The translations under genes were made by a program, and so were the position numbers. Shown here piece by piece: positions 46,187 through 55,417 of a stretch of 64,000 bases of DNA. The notes below the pieces were generated by a model that did no database searches, was not told where the DNA came from, and saw nothing but the letters and a program-made list of their open reading frames with translations. Source of the DNA: Chitinophagaceae bacterium (lineage in GTDB: Bacteria > Bacteroidota > Bacteroidia > Chitinophagales > UBA10324); NCBI GenBank assembly GCA_016717285.1, contig JADKFU010000005.1:2154501-2218500 (forward strand). Reading direction: 5' to 3'. The stretch's first letter is position 1. Each line of letters opens with the position of its first letter.

Positions 46187-47098
46187 ATGAAATTACCTCT
46201 CCTTATTTTATTTTTCTCTATCCTGGTTGGCCGGGTTACTGCACAATCAGATTCGATCACTGTCGCAAAACCAATTGTGATTGAAGACATCACCAAAGCC
46301 ATGAGCAAAGGCACGCAACCCGGTTTCAGGATTGACATTCCGCAGGTTAAAAAGAAAGGTACTGTGGATGCGCTTGCCAAGGCTATGAAGTCTGAAAACA
46401 AAGCCCTCCTGCAACAGGTGAATAATGAATACATCGTTCGTGGAACAACCATACAGAACATTTCGCCCAGGCCGCTTAATGTTTATGGTATTGTGAATGA
46501 GTATGAAGATCATGTTGAGTTACTCTTTTTCTATGAACAAGACAGTACCTTCCTCTCGAAAGAAAAAAATGAAACGGAATATCTTTCAGCAAGAAAATAC
46601 ACCCGGGATTTTGCAGTGAAAGCTTACAGGGTGCCGTTCAGGAACGGATTGACCTTGAGAATACCAAGCTGAAAACTCTTCAATCACAATTAGACGACTT
46701 AAACACTGAGCAGGATAAGCTGAAAAAAATATTGATGCGGAAAATCAGAATATTGAGAGAACCAGGCAAAGATTGCTACCAGTGAACAAGATCAGGAACG
46801 CGTGGGGAAACTCATTCAGGATCAAAAAGTGAAGGTAGACCAGGCAAAGTCGAGCAAGAACGCGCAGCTCGAGAAGGATGAGCAAAAAAAACTTAATGGA
46901 TTTGAAAGTGACCTGTCCAAATTTGCCAAACAGGAAGACGGTTATCACAATGACATTACCGCCAGCGAAGAAAACATCCGCGATTATAAAAGGAAGTCTT
47001 CGGATAATGACGGAGCAACGCAGGTGAAGCAGGAAGATGTTACAAAGCAAAAAGACATAATTAATAAGCTTCAGAAAAAACTGGAAAGCATTCAGTAA
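46187..47098 (+). pseudogene. Secreted coiled-coil protein, broken by about three frameshifts
   Basis: About 303 residues when repaired. The start at 46187 gives the signal peptide MKLPLLILFFSILVGRVTAQ. A globular N-terminal part (IEDITKAMSKGTQPGFRIDI PQVKKKGTVDALAKAMKSEN) is followed by a long charged coiled coil: ERIDLENTKLKTLQSQLDDL, then GKLIQDQKVKVDQAKSSKNA and ending IINKLQKKLESIQ. The frame must shift near 46635, 46728 and 46765. No family is recognised. In the unrepaired sequence only a 161-residue N-terminal piece and a 98-residue C-terminal piece are open. Confidence 0.6.
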
Positions 47099-47203
47099 GG
47101 AGTTTACATCCGTTGGATCGGATTTGTAATCCGGTGCTATTCATTCCAATTGGATTTATTAATCAATCAAAATCTTCTGATCGATCACGTCATTATATGC
47201 AAA

Positions 47204-47233
47204 AAACCCTGATGAGCAAACTCATCAGGGTTT
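47204..47233 (-). terminator. Terminator of the T9SS adhesin-like gene
   Basis: AAACCCTGATGAG pairs perfectly over 13 bases with CTCATCAGGGTTT around a four-base loop. On the minus strand it is followed by TTT, so six T in a row end the hairpin. It is 65 bp beyond the stop at 47298. Confidence 0.88.
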
Positions 47234-47264
47234 CAAAAGTTGCGACTACTTAAAGCCCTCTCCT

Positions 47265-47300
47265 ATTAACATTTGCCTACTCACTACTCACTACTCATTA
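47265..47300. repeat. CTACTCA heptamer array at the 3' end of the T9SS gene
   Basis: CTACTCA is repeated three times and then degenerates (TTACTCC) into the stop codon of the minus-strand gene. It resembles the array at 12557-12620. Confidence 0.65.
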
Positions 47301-50300
47301 CTCCTTCACCAGTTTCTTCACAACAGACTGCTCAGCAGTAGAAATTTTAATAAAGTAAACTCCTGCTGCAAGATTGGAAACATCGATCGTGTTCTCATTT
47401 TGCATCAGTACTATCCTGTCGCCGGTTAAGTTGGTCAGTTCCACTTCAAAATCTGTTGTTGTTGCAAGCAAAATATTCACGCGGTCAGTTGCAGGATTGG
47501 GAAATACAGCAAACGTAACATCTGTTTGCATTTCTCCATCCAGTTTGCAATTCACTGTGACTGCTGTATTATCAGAAAGCTTCGAGCATCCATTGGCATT
47601 ACTAACTTCAACTTTATAGTTGCTTTGTTCAGTGGCTGTATAGGAAGATTCCGTAGCTCCGGAAATAAAGTCGCTTCCTTTCTTCCATTTGTAAGTATAG
47701 CCGGATCCTGTGTTCGCCTGCAACACTACACTTTCCCCTATACAAAAAGTTGTTGGTCCCTGTGGTGTGATAATGGCTTCCGGTTTTTTATACACGGTAA
47801 CCTTAACAGGATCTGAAGTTTTAACACAGCCCGTCAAAGTATTGGTGATTCTCACTTTATAGTTTCCCTTTACACTTGCGAGGTAGGTAATGTTTGTTTC
47901 TCCATCAATAAGCACCTCTTTATCAAACCACTGGTATGCCCGGTTGTTACCATCGGAAGCGGTGAGCAATATTTCATCCCCATTGCAGAATGCAACGGGA
48001 CCTTCCGGTGTAACTGTTGCAGTGGGCAATGGATTTACTTCCAACACCACTTCATTAGAAAATGCTGATCCTCCTGATGGACAGGTAGCTTTCAATACAT
48101 AATAAAAAGTTCCCTTCTTTGTTTTGGCCGTAGTGTAGGTAGTGGTTGTTGCACCGCTGCCATCAATTACATCTGCATAGGGACCTCCCTCAGTTTCCGC
48201 AACCATCCACTGATACGTAACAAATGGATTTTCTGAAACACCTGTTGCTGACATAACAAAGGTTTTACCTGCACAAATCGTTGCTGCTGCAGGTGAAGCA
48301 ATTCCGCCATTGGCAACACAACTTGCAAAATCATCGAATCCGATATCATGCGGAGCCGTTCTTGCCTGGCAATCAATGTCGGTAGTAAAATATTCTGGAG
48401 GCGTAGTTCCTGTTCCATCCAATGATACTGATAAGGAAGTACCATGCAGATCTGTAACGTTGTTTACAAAATAAGGATTGGCAACCTGTGAGTTGGCATC
48501 AGTTCCCGGGTTTAAAGTCATGGCTGCCTGCCATGCTGCGAGCGTTTTATAATTGGATGTTATTGCTTTGAATAAATATCCATTTGATGTATCTGCTATA
48601 TAAAAATTATTATTGTCTGACAAGGATGAAGCGCTTCCATATTGACTGGCTGCGTTAGTATAGAAACAAGCATGATATGCAACACCTGTTTGTGCGGGAG
48701 TAAAATTTGCAAAAACATTATTCTTTATTAGTGAAGTTTTACTAACACTGTTCATTGCAATACATATCGAACTGGCATTAGGCGATGTGCTTCCGTTTAA
48801 ACTTACGCTGTTGTTATATAATTCCGTTGTTATTGTACCCGTATTGGATTCAATAAAAAATTCCAACTATGGCAGAGATTGTAGTAGGAGCTCCCGTATA
48901 AGCTGCTAAAAGATTACTGATACTATTATTAAAAATTTTAAAACTCATGGTTTGGTTCGGCCAATTGATTCTGATACCCGCAATCCAATGGTTCGAAAAA
49001 AGCCCTGTAGAAGCGCTTCGTCTGATTGTACGGATAATGTTGTTGCTTATCTCATTACTACCATAAGAATTTGTAACAAAAATACCGCTTGTACTATACC
49101 AGCTTGTGGCTGTTATATTTTGAATGATACAATTGCGGATGATAAAATTATTCTGCCCGCCAATAAATATTCCCTCAGGGTCACTACTAATAATATCATC
49201 CGGCACATTCGGGTCTCCTATGTAATTAAAGTTGTTGCAGGAAGAGGTTATAATTTGATTGCCTACATCAGCCGGACCGGTGGCATTGTTAGGAGCATTT
49301 AAGCTAATACCATAGTTGCAATCTTTAATACTAATATCACGATAGGTATTGTAAGAGTTTGAACCCGCAGCCCCTCCGGGTGATGTGGTGCTGAACGATG
49401 AAATACCATATGAGCCACCCTGGTTGCGGTCAAGGTCAACTGATATTTTATCAAACATATTATGCTGCGCTCCCTGGGTGCCAAATAATTCAAAAACAGC
49501 TAAACCTATCTCCACTTGTTGGGGTGAAGTACCGTGAGTGATGAGATTAAGATTGCTGATGGTGGTATAAGAGGCACACACTCCAAGAAGGGGTACTGCG
49601 GTATGCCCTAAGGCTGTAGTGTTTACACCTGTTCCGTAACCTGCCCCTGACGCTGCAATGCTACTGCCTCTGTATGCAAGTGTTGCCGCTGCACCGGTTT
49701 TTGAAATGGTAAGTAAATTAGTGGCACTTCCATTAGGTGTGGCAACAAATATCGGGAATATGTTACTGCCATTTGCAGCAGTAGTATCATACTGTGCATC
49801 GGTAAGGTCTAATGTAACTGCACCTGTGATTCCGCGATGATTCACATCGGCAACAGCTTGCGTTAAGCTATTGTATGTTTGACCAACACCAACGCTGTAT
49901 GTTCCAGCAGCAATTGTGGTTGGTGTGCCTGGTGTAAAACGAAAGTTATACGATGGCCAATCACCCAATGGACTTAACATACGGTTATTTACGATAGAAG
50001 AACCGGTAACGGCATCAATAAAATTGTTAGAGCCTCCTGCACCCCACTCAAGACCTATCATAGCTCCACCGCTGGTGGTTTGTCCTCCGATAACATTTAA
50101 TGTTCCATATCGGAATTCAATAACATTGGTGGTTTCATACAGTATCACCTGGCAGTTCATTCTCACATTACTACCTGTTGTGCCAGTATATGTTGGATAG
50201 TTGGAATATTGAATGGTAAACGTTCTGCTCCCGGGCGCGCCTTGTGTCTGGTATAAAATATCTGATGACGCATCATCAATCAAATTATTAAACCACGGAG

Positions 50301-50637
50301 CAAGACTTTGATTTGGGCCGGTGGTTGTTACCATATTCACATTTCCTGCTGTAGTAGCAGGTGCAACAGCATCAAACCAAACGACACCGTTGGTGCTTAA
50401 TCCAAGCGTTGTGTAGGTAATACCGTTATAAACAAAATCAAAACCGATAGGAATACCGGTTTCATTTACATTATCACCTGTTGCTATGGAGGAGGTTGCT
50501 CCGCCGCCAATCGTAATGGCTGTGTAGGTATCGTTGAACGTTGTTCTTGTAAAAAGTGGCTGAGCGCTCAATTGGAGGCTCAGAAATGCGAATGCCGCCA
50601 GGGTAAATGCTGCGATCAGGAGTAGCTGCTGTTTCAT
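47298..50637 (-). CDS. Large T9SS-secreted protein with Ig/PKD-like repeats, one frameshift
   Basis: About 1112 residues when repaired. The start at 50637 (MKQQLLLIAAFTLAAFAFLS) gives a signal peptide ending LSAQ. The N-terminal half has a jelly-roll-like part and a right-handed beta-helix-like region (SVGVGQTYNSLTQAVADVNH, then many Asn-rich turns such as NFIIRNCIIQNITA). The first frame stops at 48850 after TTISAIVGIFY. Removing one T from TTTTTT gives GIFIESNTGTITTELYNNSV and continues to 47298. The C-terminal half holds three Ig-like/PKD-like units (PAAATICAGKTFVMSATGVS, VAFCNGDEILLTASDGNNRA, TTFCIGESVVLQANTGSGYT) and a type A sorting domain (FAVFPNPATDRVNILL ... VVKKLVKE). Probably a surface adhesin or carbohydrate-interacting protein. 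It lies 154 bp downstream of the response regulator gene. Confidence 0.82.
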
Positions 50638-50791
50638 GTGGTGTGGGGTTTTTAAGTGGTTCAGGTAAATCAGATGGTCAGATAAGAGAATTTTGATACA
50701 AACATGCACTCAGTGGGGAATCTCTCCTATCACCAATTATGGTGAAATTGCTCAGTAATGGAAAACCGCTTAGTTTACGCTGTGGGTCACT

Positions 50792-51451
50792 TCAATAACC
50801 CTTCGATATCGTTTTCGACACCGCACCTGCAACAGAGTTTACATGCAGCTTCCTGTATATCCTGCTGACATGTGAGTGTACCGTTTCAAAACTGACGAAG
50901 AGCTCATTAGCAATCATCTTGTAGGATTTTCCTTTTACCAAAAGATTCAGCACCACTTTTTCGCGGGAGCTCAGGCTATTGAATTCATCGTGCTCGGCTT
51001 TCGACGGACGAAGTTTTGAAAACTGGTCAAGCACTTTTCGCGCGATAACAGGCGTCATCGGCGCGCCTCCTGAATAGACTTCATTTATATATTGAAGAAG
51101 TGATTCCATGTTGGCATTCTTCAGCACATAACCATTGGCACCTGCACAAATGGAGTCGAAAACTTTTTCATCATCCTCAAAGCCGGTAAGCATCAGCACA
51201 GGCAGATCGGGAAACTTTGTTCGAAGCAATTTGACGGCATCTATTCCATTCATAAAAGGCATATCAATATCCATCAGCACCACATCAGGCCTTGTTACTT
51301 CGATCTCTTTAATGAGGTGATTGCAGGATTCAAAACCTGCAGTGAATTCCAGATGGAGCGTAGTAGATAAAAGCACTTCCACGGAATCACGCACATCTTT
51401 GTGATCATCAAAGATGATGATTCGTAAAATCTTATTCTCTGAAATTGACAT
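50792..51451 (-). CDS. NarL/FixJ family response regulator
   Basis: DNA-binding regulator of 219 residues. The receiver domain has IIFDDHKDVRDSVEVLL, the phosphoacceptor Asp in VVLMDIDMPFMNGIDAVKLL (about 60) and the Lys in GYVLKNA. The LuxR-type helix-turn-helix is at about 150-210 (LSSREKVVLNLLVKGKSYKM IANELFVSFETVHSHVSRIY RKL). The start at 51451 (MSISENKILR) is preferred to an upstream one at 51493 that abuts the kinase stop. It follows the sensor kinase gene in the same orientation and is its evident partner. The gene after it encodes the T9SS protein, a plausible target. Confidence 0.92.
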   Translation of the reverse strand: MSISENKILRIIIFDDHKDVRDSVEVLLSTTLHLEFTAGFESCNHLIKEIEVTRPDVVLMDIDMPFMNGIDAVKLLRTKFPDLPVLMLTGFEDDEKVFDSICAGANGYVLKNANMESLLQYINEVYSGGAPMTPVIARKVLDQFSKLRPSKAEHDEFNSLSSREKVVLNLLVKGKSYKMIANELFVSFETVHSHVSRIYRKLHVNSVAGAVSKTISKGY

Positions 51452-51493
51452 TGTACAAAAGTGAATATTGACGTAATGACTATCAATCACCAT

Positions 51494-54400
51494 TTATGGT
51501 GAAATCTTCAATTCAATCTGAATACTGGTTCCTTTTCCAGGCGCTGAATCTATTCGTAATTTTCCACCAATCTCGTCAGAACGCGTTTGCATATTTTTAA
51601 TGCCGTTGCCATTATACAATCTTCCTTCCTCTAATATGGAATTATCAAGAGTTGCCTGGTCTTTATTATCATGAAGTTTAAAACCTCTTCCATTATCCAT
51701 GATGGTCATCGCTAATTTGTTTCCGTCCTTCTTAATGATGATTATTACCTCTGTGCAATCTGCATATTTTATAATGTTGTGAAGCGCTTCTTTATAAATA
51801 TAGAAGAGGTTTTTTCGCTTGGTCATTTCCAGTTTAGCTTCACCGATGCTTTGGTCATATTCAATGTTAAACTGAATTCCTGCTGCGCCTAATAGTGTCG
51901 CAGCATAGCTTTCCATCCTGATCACTAAATTCTTCAGCGTATCATTTGTTGCTTTCACCGCCCAAACCGCATCACTGGTTTTATCAACTATTTCACGCGA
52001 AGAGATTTTTATTTTGTCAAGAATGGTCATTGTCTCTTCAGGTTTTTCCTGCATCAGCTTTACGCTGGCCACCTGGCTGAATAAACTGATGCTGCCCAAT
52101 GTGGAACCGATATCATCATGCAGATCACGCGCAATCTTATTTCTGACCTCCTGGATTTTTAAAATCTGCCTGATCCTGTAACGATACAATGCATACACGC
52201 CAGCTATTACTGACAATATCACTATCAAATAAAACCAAACGGTGTTATAAAACGGCGGCGTTATTAAAATTGGAATTAAATATACTTCACTCTCTGCACC
52301 ATCACTGTTGATGGCTTTAAACTTAAGCTCATAATTTCCCGGAGGTAAATTGGTGTAGGTGATAAATGGATTGTTCTCATTGTTTCTCCATTCATGGTCA
52401 ATGCCTGTTAATTGATAGATGTAAGTGACCTGGTCATTATTTGAAAAACAATTCGAGGAAAGATAGAACCGGAGAAAGTTCCTGTCATATCGCAGCACCA
52501 GTTTGTTTAATAAAAGAGAATCAACCGCTTCATCCATCACCCATAACCTGGTGAGCTGTACGCGGGGCTTTTCTTCATCTCTTTGAATCTGGTGCGGATT
52601 GAATGAAAGAAAACCTCCTTCAAAACCTGCAGAAAGTGTTGAATCATTGTCGTTGAAAAAATGTCCAGCAATGCCTTGTGGTATACCTTGTTTCGAATCG
52701 AATAGCTTATACGCTTCTTTCGTTACGTCGTAGCTCAGCAGACCTTTGGAAGTAATGATCCAAAGATGATTATCATCCTGCTTTGCCAAACCCTGCAGTG
52801 ATTTATATTCACCTTTTACGAAAGAAAACGGAGCAGTATCATTTTCCGGATAAAACCTGATCAGCCCTGAAACCTCTGAGGTCAGCCAAAAGCTCCCGTC
52901 GTTATTCTCCGCAAGATCATAGACATCATTCACATACATTACTTCATTCACCTTCCTGTTTTTCCACTCGCGTTCAAAAAGCAGGAGATCATGCGTGATG
53001 GTATCCGCGAAAGGAATCAGGCCAGGATCAAATTCCGGAGGCAGTATAAACTGGGTGATTCCCTGTGATGCGCCACAAATCCATATTCGGTTTTTTGAAT
53101 CCATAAATACTTTGCGGAAAAGGTTTTCAATGATCACCGTGTCGCCGCGACCTTGCAGAAGCCTGAATAAATTCTTACGTTCCAGGTCAGCCAGCACAGC
53201 AGTATGGCCATAGGTTAACCCACACATTAAATTCCTTTCACCAATCCGGAGGTCTGTGATGGAGTTGATGCGTGAAGAGTAAATCGAATAGAAACCCTTG
53301 TCATCAATTTTGGGATTAGACGGGATCATCTTCAATTCGACCGAAGAGGTGTCGAGAATAAAAATCGTTTTATTCGTTCCGATGAAAATGTTACCATCAA
53401 TGCTTAAGTGAATGCTGGTAAGTTGTAACCTTTCCTGCCTGTAGTCAAAAGATTTAAAGTGGTATCGCTTTTCTGCTTTGTTGCGGTAAAACAAACCACA
53501 TGCAGACGCGATGTATTCAGTTCCGGCTTTTGTAATAACACGATCGAATACCCTGCAACTGATTTTTTCATCAGGAACGGGAAGCAGTGTTACCTCGAAC
53601 TGATTCTGAAGCGGATCGTAAACATACAAGCCCTGATCCGTTCCAACCCACATCCGGTTAAAGTCATCACGGTAAATGCAGTAAATTCTCGAGGTGACTA
53701 TTTCAGGAGCATGTTGATCAGTGAGGAATGTTTTCTTTTTTAAATCGAAGAAATGAAGCCCTGACGCCTTGGTGCCGCACCACAGGACTTTGTTGGCATC
53801 TTCCGCAATGCTGATGATTTCATCACTCGAAAAGTTCAGCTTTTCGGTCCCGTCAAAAATATAGCTCGCTACCAGTTCCGCATTCTCATCGAATTGATGA
53901 AGGCCATTGTCCCAGGCACCACACCAGATATACCCGTCGCTTGCCACCAATGCTGCATTAATTGTTAAAGCACCTGTAATCGGTAAATCCCTTGGCTTCG
54001 GTACAGGAAGGTCACCTAACTTTTTTAATGATTGGGTTAAGAGGGCAATAAATACTGTTGAGTCCTTTATTAGAACGTCATACGCACTTCTTAATCCGGG
54101 AAGGTTTTCAAATTCTAAAAGGCCATTTGTTTCCAGTGGCAGGAGACGTTTTGTTTCCAGGCTAAAAAGTTGCAGGCCTCCATTGTTCAGCCCAAGCCAA
54201 AGTGCATTTCTCCCGGAATCAAAACGAATGACGTTAATACTATTTGTGAAAAGCCCTGAGCTACTTCTATTGTACGTCTTGAATTTTTGTATTCTGAAAT
54301 CATAAGAGCAAAATCCTGAGGTAGAAGTACCGATCCATAGTAAGGAGTCATCATCATAAGCAATGCAGGTTATGTTGTTGCTGCAAAGCGAGGTGGAATC

Positions 54401-54628
54401 ATTCACACGATTCCGGAAGACATAAAAATCGCGGCCATCATAACGGTTGAGTCCATCTTTCGTACCGAACCACATGAATCCCTGCTTGTCGCGCAGCATG
54501 CAGGTGATACGGTTATCGGAAAGGCCATCTTGCGAGGTAAGGTGCTTTAACGCAATAACTTTTTCCTGCGCCATTCCGGGTTGGAAGGAGAGCAGTAAAA
54601 ATGAAAGCAGTAAAATCAGGAGAGGCAT
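51494..54628 (-). CDS. Propeller-type sensor histidine kinase (Reg_prop, Y_Y_Y, HisKA_3)
   Basis: Sensor kinase of 1044 residues. The signal sequence (MPLLILLLSFLLLSFQPGMA) is followed by two periplasmic propellers of Reg_prop repeats (LTSQDGLSDNRITCMLRDKQ GFMWFGTKDGLNRYDG and about a dozen more to residue 720). A Y_Y_Y domain follows (about 725-790, YQLTGIDHEWRNNENNPF), then one membrane helix (FYLIVILSVIAGVYALY) and a HisKA_3 dimerisation domain with the phosphorylated His in IARDLHDDIGSTLGSISLFS (about 837). The HATPase domain has LHNIIKYADCTEV, DNGRGFKL and GNGIKNMQTRSDEIGG. The protein lacks a fused receiver and AraC output, so it signals to the adjacent NarL-type regulator. Such sensors typically detect glycans or other surface-derived ligands. 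Confidence 0.93.
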   Translation of the reverse strand: MPLLILLLSFLLLSFQPGMAQEKVIALKHLTSQDGLSDNRITCMLRDKQGFMWFGTKDGLNRYDGRDFYVFRNRVNDSTSLCSNNITCIAYDDDSLLWIGTSTSGFCSYDFRIQKFKTYNRSSSGLFTNSINVIRFDSGRNALWLGLNNGGLQLFSLETKRLLPLETNGLLEFENLPGLRSAYDVLIKDSTVFIALLTQSLKKLGDLPVPKPRDLPITGALTINAALVASDGYIWCGAWDNGLHQFDENAELVASYIFDGTEKLNFSSDEIISIAEDANKVLWCGTKASGLHFFDLKKKTFLTDQHAPEIVTSRIYCIYRDDFNRMWVGTDQGLYVYDPLQNQFEVTLLPVPDEKISCRVFDRVITKAGTEYIASACGLFYRNKAEKRYHFKSFDYRQERLQLTSIHLSIDGNIFIGTNKTIFILDTSSVELKMIPSNPKIDDKGFYSIYSSRINSITDLRIGERNLMCGLTYGHTAVLADLERKNLFRLLQGRGDTVIIENLFRKVFMDSKNRIWICGASQGITQFILPPEFDPGLIPFADTITHDLLLFEREWKNRKVNEVMYVNDVYDLAENNDGSFWLTSEVSGLIRFYPENDTAPFSFVKGEYKSLQGLAKQDDNHLWIITSKGLLSYDVTKEAYKLFDSKQGIPQGIAGHFFNDNDSTLSAGFEGGFLSFNPHQIQRDEEKPRVQLTRLWVMDEAVDSLLLNKLVLRYDRNFLRFYLSSNCFSNNDQVTYIYQLTGIDHEWRNNENNPFITYTNLPPGNYELKFKAINSDGAESEVYLIPILITPPFYNTVWFYLIVILSVIAGVYALYRYRIRQILKIQEVRNKIARDLHDDIGSTLGSISLFSQVASVKLMQEKPEETMTILDKIKISSREIVDKTSDAVWAVKATNDTLKNLVIRMESYAATLLGAAGIQFNIEYDQSIGEAKLEMTKRKNLFYIYKEALHNIIKYADCTEVIIIIKKDGNKLAMTIMDNGRGFKLHDNKDQATLDNSILEEGRLYNGNGIKNMQTRSDEIGGKLRIDSAPGKGTSIQIELKISP

Positions 54629-54897
54629 GAAAAAATGGAATACAGGTGCAACACAATATACTTAAAGAAAAATATGTGTGAGGTGGAGATGCCAGGCATG
54701 GCGGATTTGCAATCCATCAATATTCGCCATGTACAATTGCCCCACTCAAAACCTTGACGCGGAGTCAATCGTCGACGGCATAAAAATTTCATTGATCTTG
54801 TTTTAGAATTCCAATCAAGCGGAGATTTGAATAAAATAATCCACGCTTGCGCTAAATGGCGATTGTGCAATCCTAATTTCAATCTCAATTTATTCTG

Positions 54898-55013
54898 CAG
54901 GAGACGTGCACCATGAACTACGGTAAGTACTTCAACATTTTCGTTTAAAGGTGCTTCATACAAAATTCTATAGCTGCCTATAAGTTCCTGATACTATCCT
55001 GATTCATTTCCTG
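54898..55013 (-). pseudogene. Fragment of a ParE/RelE-type toxin gene
   Basis: Minus-strand codons give EMNQDSIR, then after adding one base ELIGSYRILYEAPLNENVEV and LTVVHGARLL. This is the usual C-terminal third of ParE-family toxins (xxIRELxxGNYRIIYxxxxxxVxILTVxHGxRxL). The N-terminal two thirds and any antitoxin gene are missing, so the locus is a decayed toxin-antitoxin module. Confidence 0.5.
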
Positions 55014-55074
55014 AATTTTTCATCCGCTGTAAGAAGTTGTTTGAAATCAATCAATATAATTGTTACATCGCTTA

Positions 55075-55150
55075 CCCTTCGGCTGCGCTCAGGGTGCGCT
55101 TCTGGCAAAGCCGAACCAAAGAGCATTGTAAAAAAATTAATTGATTTCAT
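55075..55150. repeat. Dispersed intergenic repeat, copy 2
   Basis: CCCTTCGGCTGCGCTCAGGG TGCGCTTCTGGCAAAGC, CGAACC, a 17-base insertion, and then AATTAATTGATTTCA, in the same order as at 46085-46140. Confidence 0.7.
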
Positions 55151-55417
55151 AGGAGATTCTAAGGGAATATAATATTTTCCAGCTGTTTATAGATGCATAT
55201 CGAACTGAATCAAATCCATGATCCAATAACTTTCAGATTAATTTTTTACAATTACTTCAGGGTTTATAAATTGCAAAAAAATTAGCGTACGAACCCGTTG
55301 AGAAAAATTTAAAAAATGACTGCAATGATGAGCAATCATACAGACCTTCACGGTACCGGAGAAAAAATTTCGCAACTATCATTATCAATTTTAAACCTGC
55401 CGAACGGTAATATTTAG

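Larger units (their letters stand above)
54629..55417. other. Gene-poor stretch between kinase and cyclase genes
   Basis: Contains a toxin gene remnant (54898-55013) and the second copy of a dispersed repeat (55075-55150), listed separately. An open frame on the minus strand from 54963 to 54616 continues past the toxin fragment but its later part has no protein-like features. The remainder is AT-rich and carries the cyclase promoter region. Confidence 0.5.

Noticed and set aside
54616..54963. Minus-strand open frame of 115 codons
   Set aside because: Only its first 22 codons are meaningful, as the end of a ParE toxin fragment; the rest continues past the normal toxin end into sequence without protein-like pattern and overlaps the start region of the kinase gene.
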